DNA of 64,000 nucleotides, taken from Arthrinium phaeospermum. Taxonomy: Eukaryota; Ascomycota; Sordariomycetes; Amphisphaeriales; Apiosporaceae. The notes below the pieces were generated by a model that was not told where the DNA came from, made no database searches, and saw nothing but the letters and a program-made list of their open reading frames with translations. This document shows positions 24,884 to 36,296 of this stretch, piece by piece. The stretch is from the NCBI GenBank assembly GCA_006503535.1, contig QYRS01000011.1, positions 496,001 to 560,000 of the forward strand. The letters run 5' to 3'. Each line of letters begins with the position of its first letter. The stretch's first letter is position 1. The translations under genes and the position numbers were made by a program.

Positions 24884-26287
24884 ATGCTCGACGAGAACCT
24901 GCCCACCTTTTTTTCTCGGCACGCGCCCGAGAACCCGCTCTCGACCGTCGTCTACTTCACCCAGAACGGCTCCGAGCCAGCTCCCGAATACACCTTTCGG
25001 CGGCCTAACCCTCAGCGGCCCGAGTCCAAGAACAAGTTCGCCCTGGCCCTGGGCGATACGTACAGCCAGGATGTCATCTTCGCCGAGGTCCTCATCGAGC
25101 CTGAGTGGCAGCAGCCCACCCTATCCGCCGCCGAGATCCGAGCCCAGAATGGCGTCCTGCCAGCTCCCGTCCCGCTAATCCCCGACGGTTTCGTCATTCA
25201 GCTATACAACCCCGACCAGCAGGTTGCTGTGAAGGGCGAAAAGAGCACCTGGACGGGTAAGGAGTCGTGGGACTTTGAGCTGCCCCAACAAAGCTTCCGC
25301 ATGCCGTCGGCCTCACAGCTCGACAGGCAGCAAAACGACCCCATCGCCAGTGAACTCACGCCCAAGATTTGCTTCAAGTGGAAGCGGGACAGCAAGTTCT
25401 CCAAGGACATGACGTGCTATCTGACGGGGACGTCCCTGGCGGGCAAGAAGAGCAAAGACCCGGATATCACCATCGCGCTTTACAAGCAAGGGAGGGAGCC
25501 CGGCCTGACCATCTACGAGCCTAACTTGCGAAGGGTGGAAGTCGAAGATCGAAAGGGACTCGAAGTGGTGTTGTTGTTGGGTGCAGAGACCATCCGCGAG
25601 ATCTATCTGTTCCCAAGCAGAGACTCGTTCAACATTCCGGGAACCCCGCCGCCGGCCCGGCGAAAGAATTCGCGCCCCATCCCGTCTTCGTCGTCTCCCA
25701 AACCGGTCTCTAACCAGTCGCTCACCATGAGCGGTGGTCTCGGTAACATGTCGCCCGCCGCGGCGTCCTCGTTGGCCACCAACAACATGACCCCGCCCGC
25801 GAGGCGGCAGACGGCCGAGATCGACGCCGAGACCAAGCGCCTGCAGGCCATGGTGGAGCAGGAGGAGCGCGAGCGCGAGAAGCGCGACCAGGCGGAGCAG
25901 AAGCGCATCAAGAAGATGCTCGAGGAAGAGGACAAGGAGCGCCGCCGCCGCGACGCCGCGGTCGCTGAGGAGACGGAACGGTTGCGGAGGGAGTACGGCA
26001 CTCAAGGCCAGGACATCGACGCCCAAAGGCCCCAAGTGCCGCCCAGAAATTCTCAACAGCTGCATCCCAATGGCCTAGCGGGCGGCATGGCGCAGCCACC
26101 GCCGAGACCCATGAGCGCGGAGCCGCCGCATAACCCTTCCATGTCCGGCGGGCTCAGTAGTTGGTGGCATAACCATGGCCGCGGCGGGGGTTCTCTTCAG
26201 CCGCAAGCTGGCCCTTCTAGGAGAAGGGGCGATAGCGTGGGGGCTCCGAACAACAAGGTTCAGAAGAAACATAGCGTGTTCTTCTGA
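24884..26287 (+). CDS. Conserved fungal protein with C-terminal coiled coil, function unknown
   Basis: Intronless, 467 residues from the ATG at 24884 (context ACCATG, followed by a MLDENLPTFFS opening). The frame stays open upstream to 24725, but that part is His/Gln-rich leader-like sequence, so I reject the longer start. Residues 1-240 look globular, with Trp/Phe-rich strands. Residues 250-330 are Pro/Ser-rich, and about 330-400 is a strongly charged Glu/Arg coiled coil (repeated EEREREKRDQ-type heptads). The tail is Pro/Gly/His-rich and ends KKHSVFF. I do not recognise a named domain; the layout is that of a scaffold or trafficking factor, which is speculation. Confidence 0.85.
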   Translation: MLDENLPTFFSRHAPENPLSTVVYFTQNGSEPAPEYTFRRPNPQRPESKNKFALALGDTYSQDVIFAEVLIEPEWQQPTLSAAEIRAQNGVLPAPVPLIPDGFVIQLYNPDQQVAVKGEKSTWTGKESWDFELPQQSFRMPSASQLDRQQNDPIASELTPKICFKWKRDSKFSKDMTCYLTGTSLAGKKSKDPDITIALYKQGREPGLTIYEPNLRRVEVEDRKGLEVVLLLGAETIREIYLFPSRDSFNIPGTPPPARRKNSRPIPSSSSPKPVSNQSLTMSGGLGNMSPAAASSLATNNMTPPARRQTAEIDAETKRLQAMVEQEEREREKRDQAEQKRIKKMLEEEDKERRRRDAAVAEETERLRREYGTQGQDIDAQRPQVPPRNSQQLHPNGLAGGMAQPPPRPMSAEPPHNPSMSGGLSSWWHNHGRGGGSLQPQAGPSRRRGDSVGAPNNKVQKKHSVFF

Positions 26288-28066
26288 TTCAAAAGAGGAA
26301 GAAGGACCCAGCCAGGGGAAGTGGGACGGATACCACTGGGCAAACCTGAGAAATATGGGAAGCGGGTTGGGTTGGGTATGCAATTATATACGGGCGATTT
26401 CCGGGTTGCTTTTTAGGTGGGATTTGCATAGCGTAGCTTTTCTTCAGAAGGGCGGCGTTCCGGGGTTCAATGTTTCCACGCTCATAGATTTGTATGGTAG
26501 CGCGATCGAGGTGGGCATGCGTGCCTGCCCGTTTCTGACTGCTGTAGAAATGACGATTGATATGAAAACTTTCAATGCTTCTGGGGGTGACTTTCTGGTA
26601 TGAATCGAACCTTGTGACGAGCTCTTTATTGCCCTCAACTTCGAACAGGAACTGGCCTGATGACCTTGTCACCCCTTGTCTTCATGAGGGCGCGTCTCTG
26701 ATGATCATCTCTTGACTCGTGGGTATGGCTTCGGGCTTTGGAAATCTGTGCTGGTCAATGGCAAGGCGAGTCCAGTGTCGTGTCAGTCACTCGATATATC
26801 TTACAGGGTGCGTATCGCAGTTGCCATATAAGACCCGTCTCCAGTAGAGTCTGCTTTCTTATGATTGGGGTTCTGGCAATACCAAGCTGGCCCATGTCGG
26901 GGGAGGCATCTTGCGCTTTTATGTTATGGCTGGGTAGTCGTCGCCCCTTGAAGACAAGTGGTCCAGTTGACCCCTTTTCTTATACGGGGCACATCGTGCT
27001 TCTCATGGAATGATGCTAATTGTCCATGTGTATGTTATTCTATGTAGGTGGCAAGTAATACCAACATGTGTGACAAGTCGTTCTCTTCGGGGTTCTGCAT
27101 CAGGCTCGAGTTGCTGTCGCCGATATTGAGGTGCGGTAGGTACTGAGCACAACCGGCCTTCTTACAGCACCATCACGACTTTTTCGCCCTTTTTTCAACT
27201 GGGCCTACCTGCTCCTTCCGGTACTCGTTTTTCGTGCTTTCATTCAACCTGAACAGCCAGTTACCCACCCATCTTGAGGGACCTGATTCTCGTGATCTCC
27301 TTCAGTCTCGCACCTTCCAATTGGTGGTTCCGGGCCTAACACCTAATACGGAAGTGAGGAAAGCCAGGGCCGCAGCAACACATCGTCACATTCTTGAACA
27401 GTGAGTTCTTCCCCCACCGCTCTTCACCAAGGGTCTTTCCAGCTTATACGCTGTCAATGCCTACATCTTCACTCCAACATTAACACTGATAAAAGGAAGT
27501 CACAGGAGCCAGAGGCACAACCCCGTGTGCTGTTCTACCGCTCCATCTCCCTTCTTTTCCACAGGTACGTGTTTGTCTCTCTTCATCAGTTCCTTACTTC
27601 TCATTCACACACGATAATCCTACATCTTGAAGTTCGTATTTCACATTTACGCCTTTTCCCGGCGACCAGGACGGTTGAGTTGCCTTCCTTCTGGCAGTCA
27701 CGAACATCGAGTCCTCCAAACTCTACACCAGTTCAAACTGTTCAATTCAACTTCTGTCCTCTCCGGTGCCATTCAATTCACCATCTCTCCTTCATCCAGC
27801 CTCGGGGATTCTTTTCCTTCTTTTTCTTTTCCTGTGTTGTCTTCCCTAAGGTACAAATCTCCTGCCTCCAACAGCAAGCCCGGTCACCAAGCAAGGTCTC
27901 GTTCCAGTCACTTTATTCTTCTCATCCAGCTCCGGGTGATACTTCTCTTTCTAGTCATTCTTCTTTTGTCTTCTAGTTTCTAACTTACATGATTCCTCTG
28001 TCTCTCACAGTAGACCCCGTCACCACAAACACGCATTTACTTTACTCATCCCCACATTCGCTCGCC
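26288..28066. other. Intergenic and long pyrimidine-rich 5' leader
   Basis: The left half is the 3' flank of the coiled-coil gene. From about 27400 to 28060 the plus strand is strikingly C/T-rich with many TTC/TCT words and several possible donors and acceptors. This is typical of a fungal promoter and long 5' untranslated leader, perhaps with leader introns, for the BRCT-WGR gene. The open frames inside it are products of the composition bias. Confidence 0.5.
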
Positions 28067-29522
28067 ATGTCTCTCTGTGCGGTTCCCAGAGACATCTTTG
28101 GCGGTGTCGTAGTTGCCACCACCGGCAACGTCGAACAGGGCCGCAAGGGCTGGTCCGACATCGATATCCAGCGCTACCTCAAGCACTGGGGTGGCAAATT
28201 CTCTTTCGATCTCGACGACTCGGTTACCCACCTTGTGGCGCTGCCCGAGGAGGTAAACATCATAAAGAAGCGACCCGCTCGAGGTGAGTTTTATAATAAT
28301 TTTCTTAAATACCATTCTTGAGAAGGGCACCTACTGACTTGGGATATACTTACCTAGTCAACTCGGCTTTGAAGCTCAAGAAAGTTACTATCGTTCGGCT
28401 CGATTGGCTTGAGGACTCCCTCATGCAGGCCCGCAAGCTCCCCATCACGAAGTACCTGCTCGCCAAGGGCGGTCGTGCAGTCGCCGAGACGCTCAAGGCG
28501 AAGCGTGAGAAGGAGCAGAAGAAGGCGGCTCGGGAGGACGAGATTGGCAAGAACTACCCCCACGCCCGTAGGTTTCATGAGTATATCGATATGCCCACAC
28601 GTTTTCTGACAGACAGTGTGACAGAACTCTTCAGACCGTACAGCGACGAGACTTTCTTCCGGTACGAGATCACCCTCACCCGAGGAGACAAGGGAGAGCG
28701 CTACATACTCACGGTGAGTATATTTTTTGACTCCTCTTGCCCTCAACCCTTAGCTCTTTCCACTTTCTGTCGTTTCGTAACTCACACCCCCATCATCAGC
28801 TCTTCGAGTCTAATGCCAAGCCGCACACGTACCATGTCGGCCGGATCTACTCGCGATCGAAGCGCGCCAAGCAACTGTGGGACCGCATGGAGGGCCCTGA
28901 CGCCGGCGTCCCTTTCAACGCGGCTTTGAAAGAGTTCAAGGCCTTCTTCGCCCGCAAGACTGGCGTGCAGTGGGACGACCGCGTCGACGTTTTCTACAAG
29001 GGCAAAGGCAAGGTCGCTAGCGACGACTTCGTCTATGAGCTACCGGTAGGTCAAAAAGACGAATACGAATAGCAAAGTGCGAAAAAGACGGCTAACTAAT
29101 GGATACAGACGCGCGGCAAGCCCATCGGTCTCGTCAAGGGCAAGGTCCCGGATATGGACATGCTTACTGGCCCGGACATCTCCATCGATGAAGCCGCCTC
29201 TGACCACGTGGAGGAGGTGAAGAAGGAGGAGGAAGATCAGCAAGAGAACCCCGCTGACGCCACGGAGGAGGAGGCGGTCTGCCATGACGGCAATGACGAC
29301 GACTACGACGAGAAGAAGCAGGTCTGTGTCGATGACCGCGCCATGGACGACATCGACAATACCAGCAACGGTGGCGCTTCTATCGGCACCATCACTCTGC
29401 CCATCATCTCCGCCGTCGCCGATGACGCAAACGACAGTGGTGTGGAGGATGGAGATGGTGCCAGCAACAACATGGCCGGCATGGGTATTGGCGTTGATGA
29501 TGAGGGCTACTCATCGATCTAA
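28067..29522 (+). CDS. BRCT-WGR domain protein (PARP-like regulatory half without catalytic domain)
   Basis: Four exons, 28067-28283, 28358-28713, 28800-29045 and 29109-29522, all phases consistent, 410 residues. Residues about 5-105 form a BRCT domain (DIFGGVVVATTG opening, DDSVTHLVAL, and the VRLDWLEDSL segment with the conserved Trp). After a Lys/Arg-rich linker, a WGR-type domain spans about 170-275 (YEITLTRGDKGERYILT, VGRIYS, a KEFKAFFARKTGVQW stretch). In fungal poly(ADP-ribose) polymerases these two domains precede the catalytic region. Here the protein ends after a strongly acidic tail of roughly 100 residues, and the next gene is on the other strand, so no catalytic domain follows. 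Probably nuclear and DNA-damage related by family analogy. Domain calls are from sequence pattern only. Confidence 0.87.
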
Positions 29523-30113
29523 GCCGTACCTCATGGATGTCTTTGAGTTTTACTCATTCATCCCCACTTAGCTGTACTTTTAGAACCCAGACGGAGAGAG
29601 GTTAACTGGGATATGGACGGGATCGAGGTTAAGATTATGGCAATCTTTCCAAATTGGCGGTCATTTATTCACGGAAGAGGAGGAAGGGATATTTCGGAGA
29701 CACAGGATCATATGACGCCTTTCGGAGCAGCAGCTATCGAGTAAGTAGGCATGGAGCTCCCGCAAGGGTCTTCATTTCACTTTATCTAGTGTTAGTCGCA
29801 GGTCTTACTCTACGTTGATTTACCCACTTCATTACGAATTTCCAGCGAAAGTGATTAGGGTTGTTGTGGCATGTGTCGTGAGTGAGAAAGGGACAGTGCT
29901 CAATAACATCACTTTTCAACTCAAGTGATTACGTAGGGTTTTACGAAGAAGAAAATGGAATTTAACGCTGTGCATACACAAGTAGATAGAGGTATCATCG
30001 TCAAGTCGTCTATGGCCGTCCTTCCTTCCTTCCTAAACGCCTCCCTTTCAAGATGTATTTCGATTGACCGACCGTAACCTCCTCTCACCCCGTTTAGCCG
30101 TCTGCTGCCACCT
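29523..30113. other. Convergent intergenic region
   Basis: About 590 bp between the 3' ends of the BRCT-WGR gene and the Use1 gene. It holds the two 3' untranslated regions. No gene or structured repeat is seen. Confidence 0.55.
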
Positions 30114-31288
30114 TCAAAAGCGCAGCTTCGGCATCGCAAACACGAGCAGCAGCGCCAGGACCCACATGCCCGCAATGGTGGCCATGAGGATGTACCGGCC
30201 AATCATGCCGCGCCCCTCGCTCATCTTGCGCAGCGTGCCCATGCGCCGCGCCGCCGCCTCGAGCCCGCGCTCGTTCTTGTCGAGCCCCGTCGTGGCCGAG
30301 GCGAGCACGTCCTTCTCCTCCTCGAGCGACGTGGCGAAGGCGCGCGACGAGCTCTTGAGCGCCGACGCCATGCCCACCAGCGACTCCGTCAGCTTGTCCT
30401 GCTCGTCGCGCTGGTGGTCCAGGAGGGCCTCCGTCGTGGCCGTCGTCGAGAGGGCCGTCGTGGCCGACGACGGCTTGTTGCCGAAGAGCTGGTTGCGCGC
30501 CGTGGTGTCGGCCGTGTCGCCGCCACCCGCTCCTGCTTGCGCTTGCGACGTCTCGGCGCCGCCCTTGCCGCGGGTGCGTACGGTCTGCGACGTTGCAGTG
30601 CCTGGTTGTTCTGATGTCCTTGACGCCGGAGCTGCCGGCGGAGCTGTTGCGGTAGGCTTGGATTGTGATGTGGCGGCGGCTTGAGGTACATGTAGGACAG
30701 TAATCTCGGCTTCATCGTCTTCCCCCTGCTCAAACGACGCATCCCGTCCCGTGTTCTCGTCGTCGTCGTCGGGCCGTCTCGGATTGGGGCTGTCGCTCGG
30801 CGTATGTATGATACCGGCTAGCAGGTCTTCGCTGTCCTCGTCGCTCTCGTCCTCCTCGTCGCTGTCTATGCTCAAGTCCTCCAACTCGCGCAGACGTTCT
30901 GCCAGCTGCTCGAATACCTCTCGTTTGCGGTTCAGGTCCGCTTGCAGGTCCTGGCGACGGGCGTGGACTTTGACGCTGGATGCGTCCTGCTCGACCTTAG
31001 TGAGGAGCGTGCGCGCATATTCGAGGTTCTATCGGGCGTTCCGGCTGTGTCAGTACCTGTGCTGTGCCATTGAATGCGCCGGTGAAAGGAAAGAACGGAG
31101 TAGGGGCTGCGTACGATTCCGACTTTGTTCCGTTCGTATTCACTGGTCCGCAGGCGTCGCTCTTGCTCGGCATTGGCTTGCAGGACGTTCTGCTGCAGAC
31201 GCGCGAGCAAGCGATTCAAGTCCGTCAAGGAGTCGGGGTTGGAGACGCTCCGGCGCGGCGTCATTGGTTCTTGTGTGAGGCGAGCCAT
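30114..31288 (-). CDS. USE1: Use1-type SNARE, Golgi-to-ER retrograde fusion
   Basis: Use1 is the Qc-type SNARE of the ER that works with Sec20, Ufe1 and Sec22 in fusion of COPI vesicles coming back from the Golgi. Two exons, complement of 31115-31288 and 30114-31028 (86-nt intron), phase 0, 362 residues. The N-terminal 110 residues are helical (LNRLLARLQQNVLQANAE, then VHARRQDLQADLNRKREVF). A long acidic and Pro/Thr/Ala-rich linker follows. The SNARE-like helix near the end reads DEQDKLTESLVGMASALKSS and continues to NERGLEAAARRMG. A single C-terminal tail anchor closes the protein (YILMATIAGMWVLALLLVF, then AMPKLRF). The tail-anchored layout and length agree with Use1; another Qc-SNARE would be the main alternative. 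Confidence 0.82.
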
Positions 31289-33457
31289 GTTGGTGAAGTG
31301 TATGCGACCGGTTGAGACGGGCCAATAAAACTCGTAGTTGTTGGTTCACCCAGGAAGGAAAAGCAAAGGGGATATCTCCGCTACATGTATTTGAGGGATG
31401 CTTGTTTACGTCGGCTCTGTCTGTATCTTGGGTACTGGTGAGTTCTACCCCGGATCCCCGACGTCCATAAAGTTGGCAGTTGGTAGTGTCATCAGCAAGG
31501 CCGACGTGTCGTGTGTCAACGACTCCTCCCACCAACAGATTAATTGCCTGTTGGCCACTAAAGCTAAAGCCTAAGCTCAAAGCTCTTGCATGCTCCGGTT
31601 GGTGGGGCAGCCACTGGCAGGCGGGCGACCGTTATCACATGAAACCGCTGCCCCTCCATCCATTGATTGGGCCGTTCCCCCAAAAGTAAATAACAGACCC
31701 CTGAACAACAACAATAATAAGCCTCAGGAATGCATGTCAATATTATTGATCAAGTCGCCAGAGGTTGTCATGCGATAACTTTGCCGCCTGGCTTTTCTGC
31801 CCTGGTTCGGCGAAGACTCCACATTCTCTACCCGGTCCACAGTAGCGGATCGGGAAATCGCGGGGTGATGTCTTTCTTTAAGGACGAGGCAGGATTATCA
31901 TCAGATCTCAAGATTCCTTCAAAACATTGTGGTGCCTTGGGCCATATTCCGTCAATATAGCTCAGAACAGCCTTGAATTGATATATAAACTATTATAATT
32001 GATATATTCTCAGAGGCACTTCGCAACGAGGATTGGGTGGAAGAGTCTCATCAGCGACATTGGACGTTGAGCGAGTTGTACCCCTTTTCTTCGATCAGTT
32101 CGCGGGGTCTTAGCCTCGTGACCCTCTTCTCTCGTAGGTATAACCAGGCGCCCAATCAACTGACTGACTTAAAGATGAATGGCATGAGGCTGCCACGTTA
32201 GGAAAACCAACTACATACTTCCAGAGTGGCCAACCATGCAACAACCGTAGGCCTCCACTCCCAGGACCACCCGAAAGGGGTTTATGTAAGATGCTATACT
32301 TTAAGCTGGTATCACCTTACTTATCACTCTAGAATATTCTCCCCTATCTTTCCTTCCTCGTATTGGCCGACGCTAGGAGCTGTCAAGTCAAACACTTAGC
32401 TCTAGCAGGTTCTCGAGCGTGTCAACAACTGAAATATGACAACCTAACCCTTACCATGAGCGGAGAAGATTGTCACTTGTCAAGAATGTTGGTGTCTCTT
32501 CTCGCCAGATCATGTAACATTGTTCAATATTTGTATGTACCAAGGAAGCCCAGAACAGTCCCAGAAGCGATCCAGAACACTAATAGTGAGATCTTGTCTC
32601 CCAACTTCGGAGCAATAGTAAATAATACGGATGATCCCTGTGACTTTCTCGTCCTCGCCGGCTCACTAGTATACTAAATACCCAAAGCTTGATATTCTTC
32701 ATCCCTTACATACACTACGGTCTGAACTGTGCTCTGATCTATTGGCTTCGTCGTAATCACTGACTAGAGAACTATAGCCGGACCTGCAAAACTTTGGCAC
32801 TTTGAATACGGCATTTACTTACAAGCCATGGCCCCTCGTTTTGCTACTATGGCCGCCTGCAAATCCACACATATTACTAACCCCGTGTGAAGGATGCAGC
32901 TGTAATCATGATCTGTCCCTAGAGGAAGACTAATTGTAATTATAGGTTGGTACCACTCTGGAAGACGGAGTGTAGTACGACTCTTGAACAGTTGGGATAA
33001 ACAGTGTGCCGTAGATAACTCCTCACCTGACCTCGCTTCATCTCTATCGAGTGAACTCGGCAATATGCCAATGGCACACTTTAGGTTCCCCCAAAGGAAC
33101 TGCTAGGCTGTGTGCATTACTTAGTTACGGACTTTATAAAATGGCTTCGACGTTGATCCTTGAGCTCAAAAGCGACAAAAATATCTCGCTAGGTCGTCTC
33201 ACCAACTTCAGAAACGGCAAATGTACTAGGTAGCTGGGATAATGTTGTTTCCACCCCGGGTTACTTGAGAACAGAGCGTATTGGCCCTTCTGAGGGTCGG
33301 TAAGACCCGTTCTGTCCAGACGTTTGGAATGCTGTGCTTATTATGTGTTTGTTCCATAGAGTCGTGATATATACGATGAATTATATGTACATCCTTTCCT
33401 TTCCTTTCCATTCCATCCATCCTTCAAGTAAAAATTACGGCTCCCCCCTGGAATCCC
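31289..33457. other. Intergenic, partly AT-rich
   Basis: About 2.2 kb. The first part is the Use1 promoter. Around 31970-32010 the DNA is very AT-rich (TATATAAACTATTATAATTG-like), and the region to about 32700 has irregular composition with no coding signal. A run of CTTTC/CCATT pentamer-like repeats is at about 33394-33422. No transposon ends or protein remnants could be recognised. Confidence 0.45.
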
Positions 33458-33931
33458 TCACGCGAGAGCCCAAGACAGAACCCCCAGCGACACAACCACA
33501 GCCCATTTCACCACCCCCACCTCCCCATTCCGCCGCCGCAAGGAAGAAGTCGTGGCGGCCGAGGAAGACGTGGGACCCGTGCGCTTGTTCTGCACGGCGC
33601 GGACCCAGGGCGCGACGAAGCGCACGCCGCCGTCGCTGGCGAGGCGCCCCTGGTACCGGAGGCAGTACTGGAAGTCGCGCTCCCAGCTGACGCGCGACTC
33701 GGGCGCGTCGATGTCGGCGTCCTCGGGCAGCCGGCACCAGGCGTAGCAGCCGTCCAGGTGCGCCGGCTCCCGGTCGCAGCACGCCGTCATGGCCGCGGCG
33801 CGGACCGGGTCCCCGTTGCTCTCGATGTAGGCGTAGTTGGCGTCCGAGGGCGCCAGGGCGGCGAGGTTGACGGGGCTGCACGACGGCGACGCGACGGCGG
33901 CGGCGACGGTGGTGGTGGCGCCCGACGCCAT
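33458..33931 (-). CDS. Small Cys-containing protein with GPI-signal-like C-terminus
   Basis: A single exon of 157 residues from the ATG at 33931 (context GCCATGG on the minus strand); the frame is open further upstream, but that part is translated leader. Six cysteines occur in the middle, including a CC pair (MTACCDREPAHL) and a CYAWC motif. The C-terminus is a Ser/Thr-rich stretch followed by a hydrophobic end (VVKWAVVVSLGVLSWALA), as in GPI-anchored cell-surface proteins. The N-terminus (MASGATTTVAAAVASPSC) is not a strong signal peptide, which weakens the surface model; an upstream exon carrying one is possible. I recognise no family. Confidence 0.6.
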   Translation of the reverse strand: MASGATTTVAAAVASPSCSPVNLAALAPSDANYAYIESNGDPVRAAAMTACCDREPAHLDGCYAWCRLPEDADIDAPESRVSWERDFQYCLRYQGRLASDGGVRFVAPWVRAVQNKRTGPTSSSAATTSSLRRRNGEVGVVKWAVVVSLGVLSWALA

Positions 33932-34823
33932 GGTCTGGTTGGGTTGGGTCGGGAGTGGAGGAAAAGGAAAACAACAGTAGACCCCGGCTTTCGAAAAGAA
34001 GCAAGTGGGGGGCGAATATCGGGGAGGCGCGCGCCAGGCCCGGCAGTGGCGTCGGAGTGTAGTCCGGATTGGTAGTGCAGGATTAAGCAATTACCTGGCA
34101 GTGGTAATACCTAGTGATGTGATTCTCAGAGCGGCTCAGGGGGTAGCAGTTAGCTTTTCTGGTGGCTCTGTGCGCGTAAGAGGTAATTAGGATGTAGTCG
34201 GCTGGCAAGCAGCGGAGCCATGAATTGTTGTCAATCGGTTGAAGTGAAAAAAGAAGCACCCACCCACAAATTGCCGCGAGGCGGTAAAAGCAGAACTTTG
34301 GTAACTGTCCTTCTCCCAAACGTCGATCAATCAATTGGGCGAGGTGTCTCGGTGTGGGAGGTCAGCACGGATCTACGGCCCAGCAATCGCTTACAGCAAT
34401 GACGCAGGCCCAGCGTCGCCAAGGCGGTATTTTTGGTCTTCGCTTGGGCGAACTGGATGAAATGAAGCTGCCGCTTTTGCCGGGGTGATGCCCGCTGCGC
34501 TGGAACTCTCTTCTCGCATGCGTCGGTCGCATGGCATACGAACCAAACACAACACACGCGTCGATGTTTTGTACCGTCGCTTGAACATGCAATGTTTCAC
34601 GTTTGGAACTTTGGTTTGATTAAGGTATTTCTTGATTAAATATAGTATAGTGTACAAGCGGACATGAGTCGGACACCGCGTCGGGCCGGCCATGGTGCGG
34701 CAGCGCATGCCTGCACTGCCTGCACTTTCTTTCGAAACCGCCCACCGAGACCAGCCAGCGATGGGATGGATGGATGGCCACGACTAAAGATGATCCGTCT
34801 GAACATCATCCTCCTCCTCCTCC
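33932..34823. other. Intergenic, no gene seen
   Basis: About 0.9 kb between the promoter side of the small Cys-containing gene and the 3' end of the rhodopsin-domain gene. It contains no credible open frame. Confidence 0.5.
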
Positions 34824-36296
34824 TCACGAGTCGTCGGCGTTCCTCGTCTGCACGATGGACTTCTTGACCGTGATGTTCCACGCCGACCGCTCCGGCTGGT
34901 GGTGCAGCTGGTGCTGGCGCGCGAGGTCGGCCTGGCTGCTGCCGTCCCAGTCGCCGTCGCGCTCGTGGATGGAGCTCGACGCCGTCGACTTCTTGTCGAA
35001 CATGCCCTTCTCCACGTCCTCCTTGCCGAAGTTGACGACGGTGGTGACGCCCATGTGGCTGCTCGGCGTCGGCCGCTCGTACAGGTCGAAGGCCCCCGCG
35101 TCGGGATCGTTGTCGCCCCCGCTGCGGTTCCGCCCGTGCGCCCGGCTGCCGCTCTTGTTGCCCTTGCCCCCGTCATGTGGCTCCGGCTGCCCGTCTGCAG
35201 GTACCCCTGCTGTCGCGCCGAGGTGCCGGCCCCGGGCGCGGACGAGCCGAGGCCGAAGACGCTGCGGAACAGCGGTCGCAGCGTCGCCAGGCCGGCGGTG
35301 GTGATGGCGATGCCCGTCTCGACCGTCGACCAGATGGCGACGTCCGAGGTGGAGTAGAGGAAGTCGTCGACGTCGACCAAGGAGTGGAGGTACGGGAAAC
35401 GCACAATGGTGGCACTAGAAGCACTGAGTGGCGGAGAAGACTGTGTTAGTATTATCCTGCTGACGAACATGATAGAGAACAGTGCTGGAGCAAACTTACA
35501 TGACACCGGCGGCCAGCAGCAGGACCACGGAGATCTTCATGCGGATGTTCATCTGCAGGTTCCACACCAAGGTGATGGGGAGCAGACTGTAGGTCCAGTC
35601 GGTCAAGCAGCTGATGGCCGAGTAGGCGTAGAAGCTCTTGGCCACAATGGTGGCGTCCAGGCACATGCCCGGCGGCGGCTCGGGCGTGTAGCGCAGCCAG
35701 AAGAGCGCCGTGGGGCGGCACTGCAGCACGAAGAGCAGGAAGAAGAAGAGGCTGTAGATCTCGGTCAGGCCCAGGATGGACCAGATGACGATCTTGTGAA
35801 TCCGCTCGATGCAGATCCGGTCCAGGAAGATGGCGATGCTGGCCTTGATGGCCATGTTGGTGAGCACGTACGTCGGCTCGCATGTCCACCACATCTGGAA
35901 ATCGCGGCAGGTCAGTATGTAAGTATACAGATGGATCACTGTGTCTTCCCGCTTACCTGCATGGCCTTGCTGAAGTTCTCGGTAGGGATGTCGGCAAAGT
36001 GGTGACCAGTGCCATACGTGACACCGGTGATCTCATAAGAGCAGAAGACGAGGAAGAGGATCTGTCAGGCGTTCATCATGAGTACTCGAAATTCCACGAA
36101 ACGAAGAAGAGGATGAGGAAGAAAACGGGATATCGTGTGTAACACATACCTGCGCTGCGACGGCGAGCCAGTCATCGAGTCCAAACGCCTTGGTGACCCA
36201 GCCACGGCAGTATACTCGCAGGAGGGTGGCGATGCTGGACAGCACCACAAACGCCCACGCGTTGGCCGCAATCTGCGGTCCTCTGGTTTCCACCAT
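34824..36296 (-). pseudogene. SAT4/PTH11-type fungal rhodopsin-domain membrane protein with apparent frameshift
   Basis: Integral membrane protein of the large fungal-specific rhodopsin-domain family. Exons: complement of 36150-36296, 35957-36061, 35500-35894 and 34824-35423. Exons 1-3 and the start of exon 4 are in phase and carry the hydrophobic helices (AWAFVVLSSIATLLRVYCRG, the EITGVTYGTGHHF loop, IYSLFFFLLFVLQC, TWxYSLLPITLVWNLQM-like segments). In the last exon the good frame stops looking like protein after GSRSHMTG and becomes Arg/Ser/Thr junk, while the frame offset by one base continues with a natural hydrophilic tail (DPDAGAFDLYERP, GVTTVVNFGKED) to a stop at 34824. The switch coincides with a run of five C at 35167-35171. 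The summed exon length is one base short of a whole number of codons. Either a sequencing indel in the homopolymer or a genuine mutation of the cytosolic tail. About 415 residues if in frame. Confidence 0.82.

Noticed and set aside
27401..27983. 191-codon plus-strand open frame rich in Ser, His and Phe
   Set aside because: It reflects a C/T-rich leader with TTC/TCT words; two frames are open in parallel, and it ends just before the real BRCT-WGR start.
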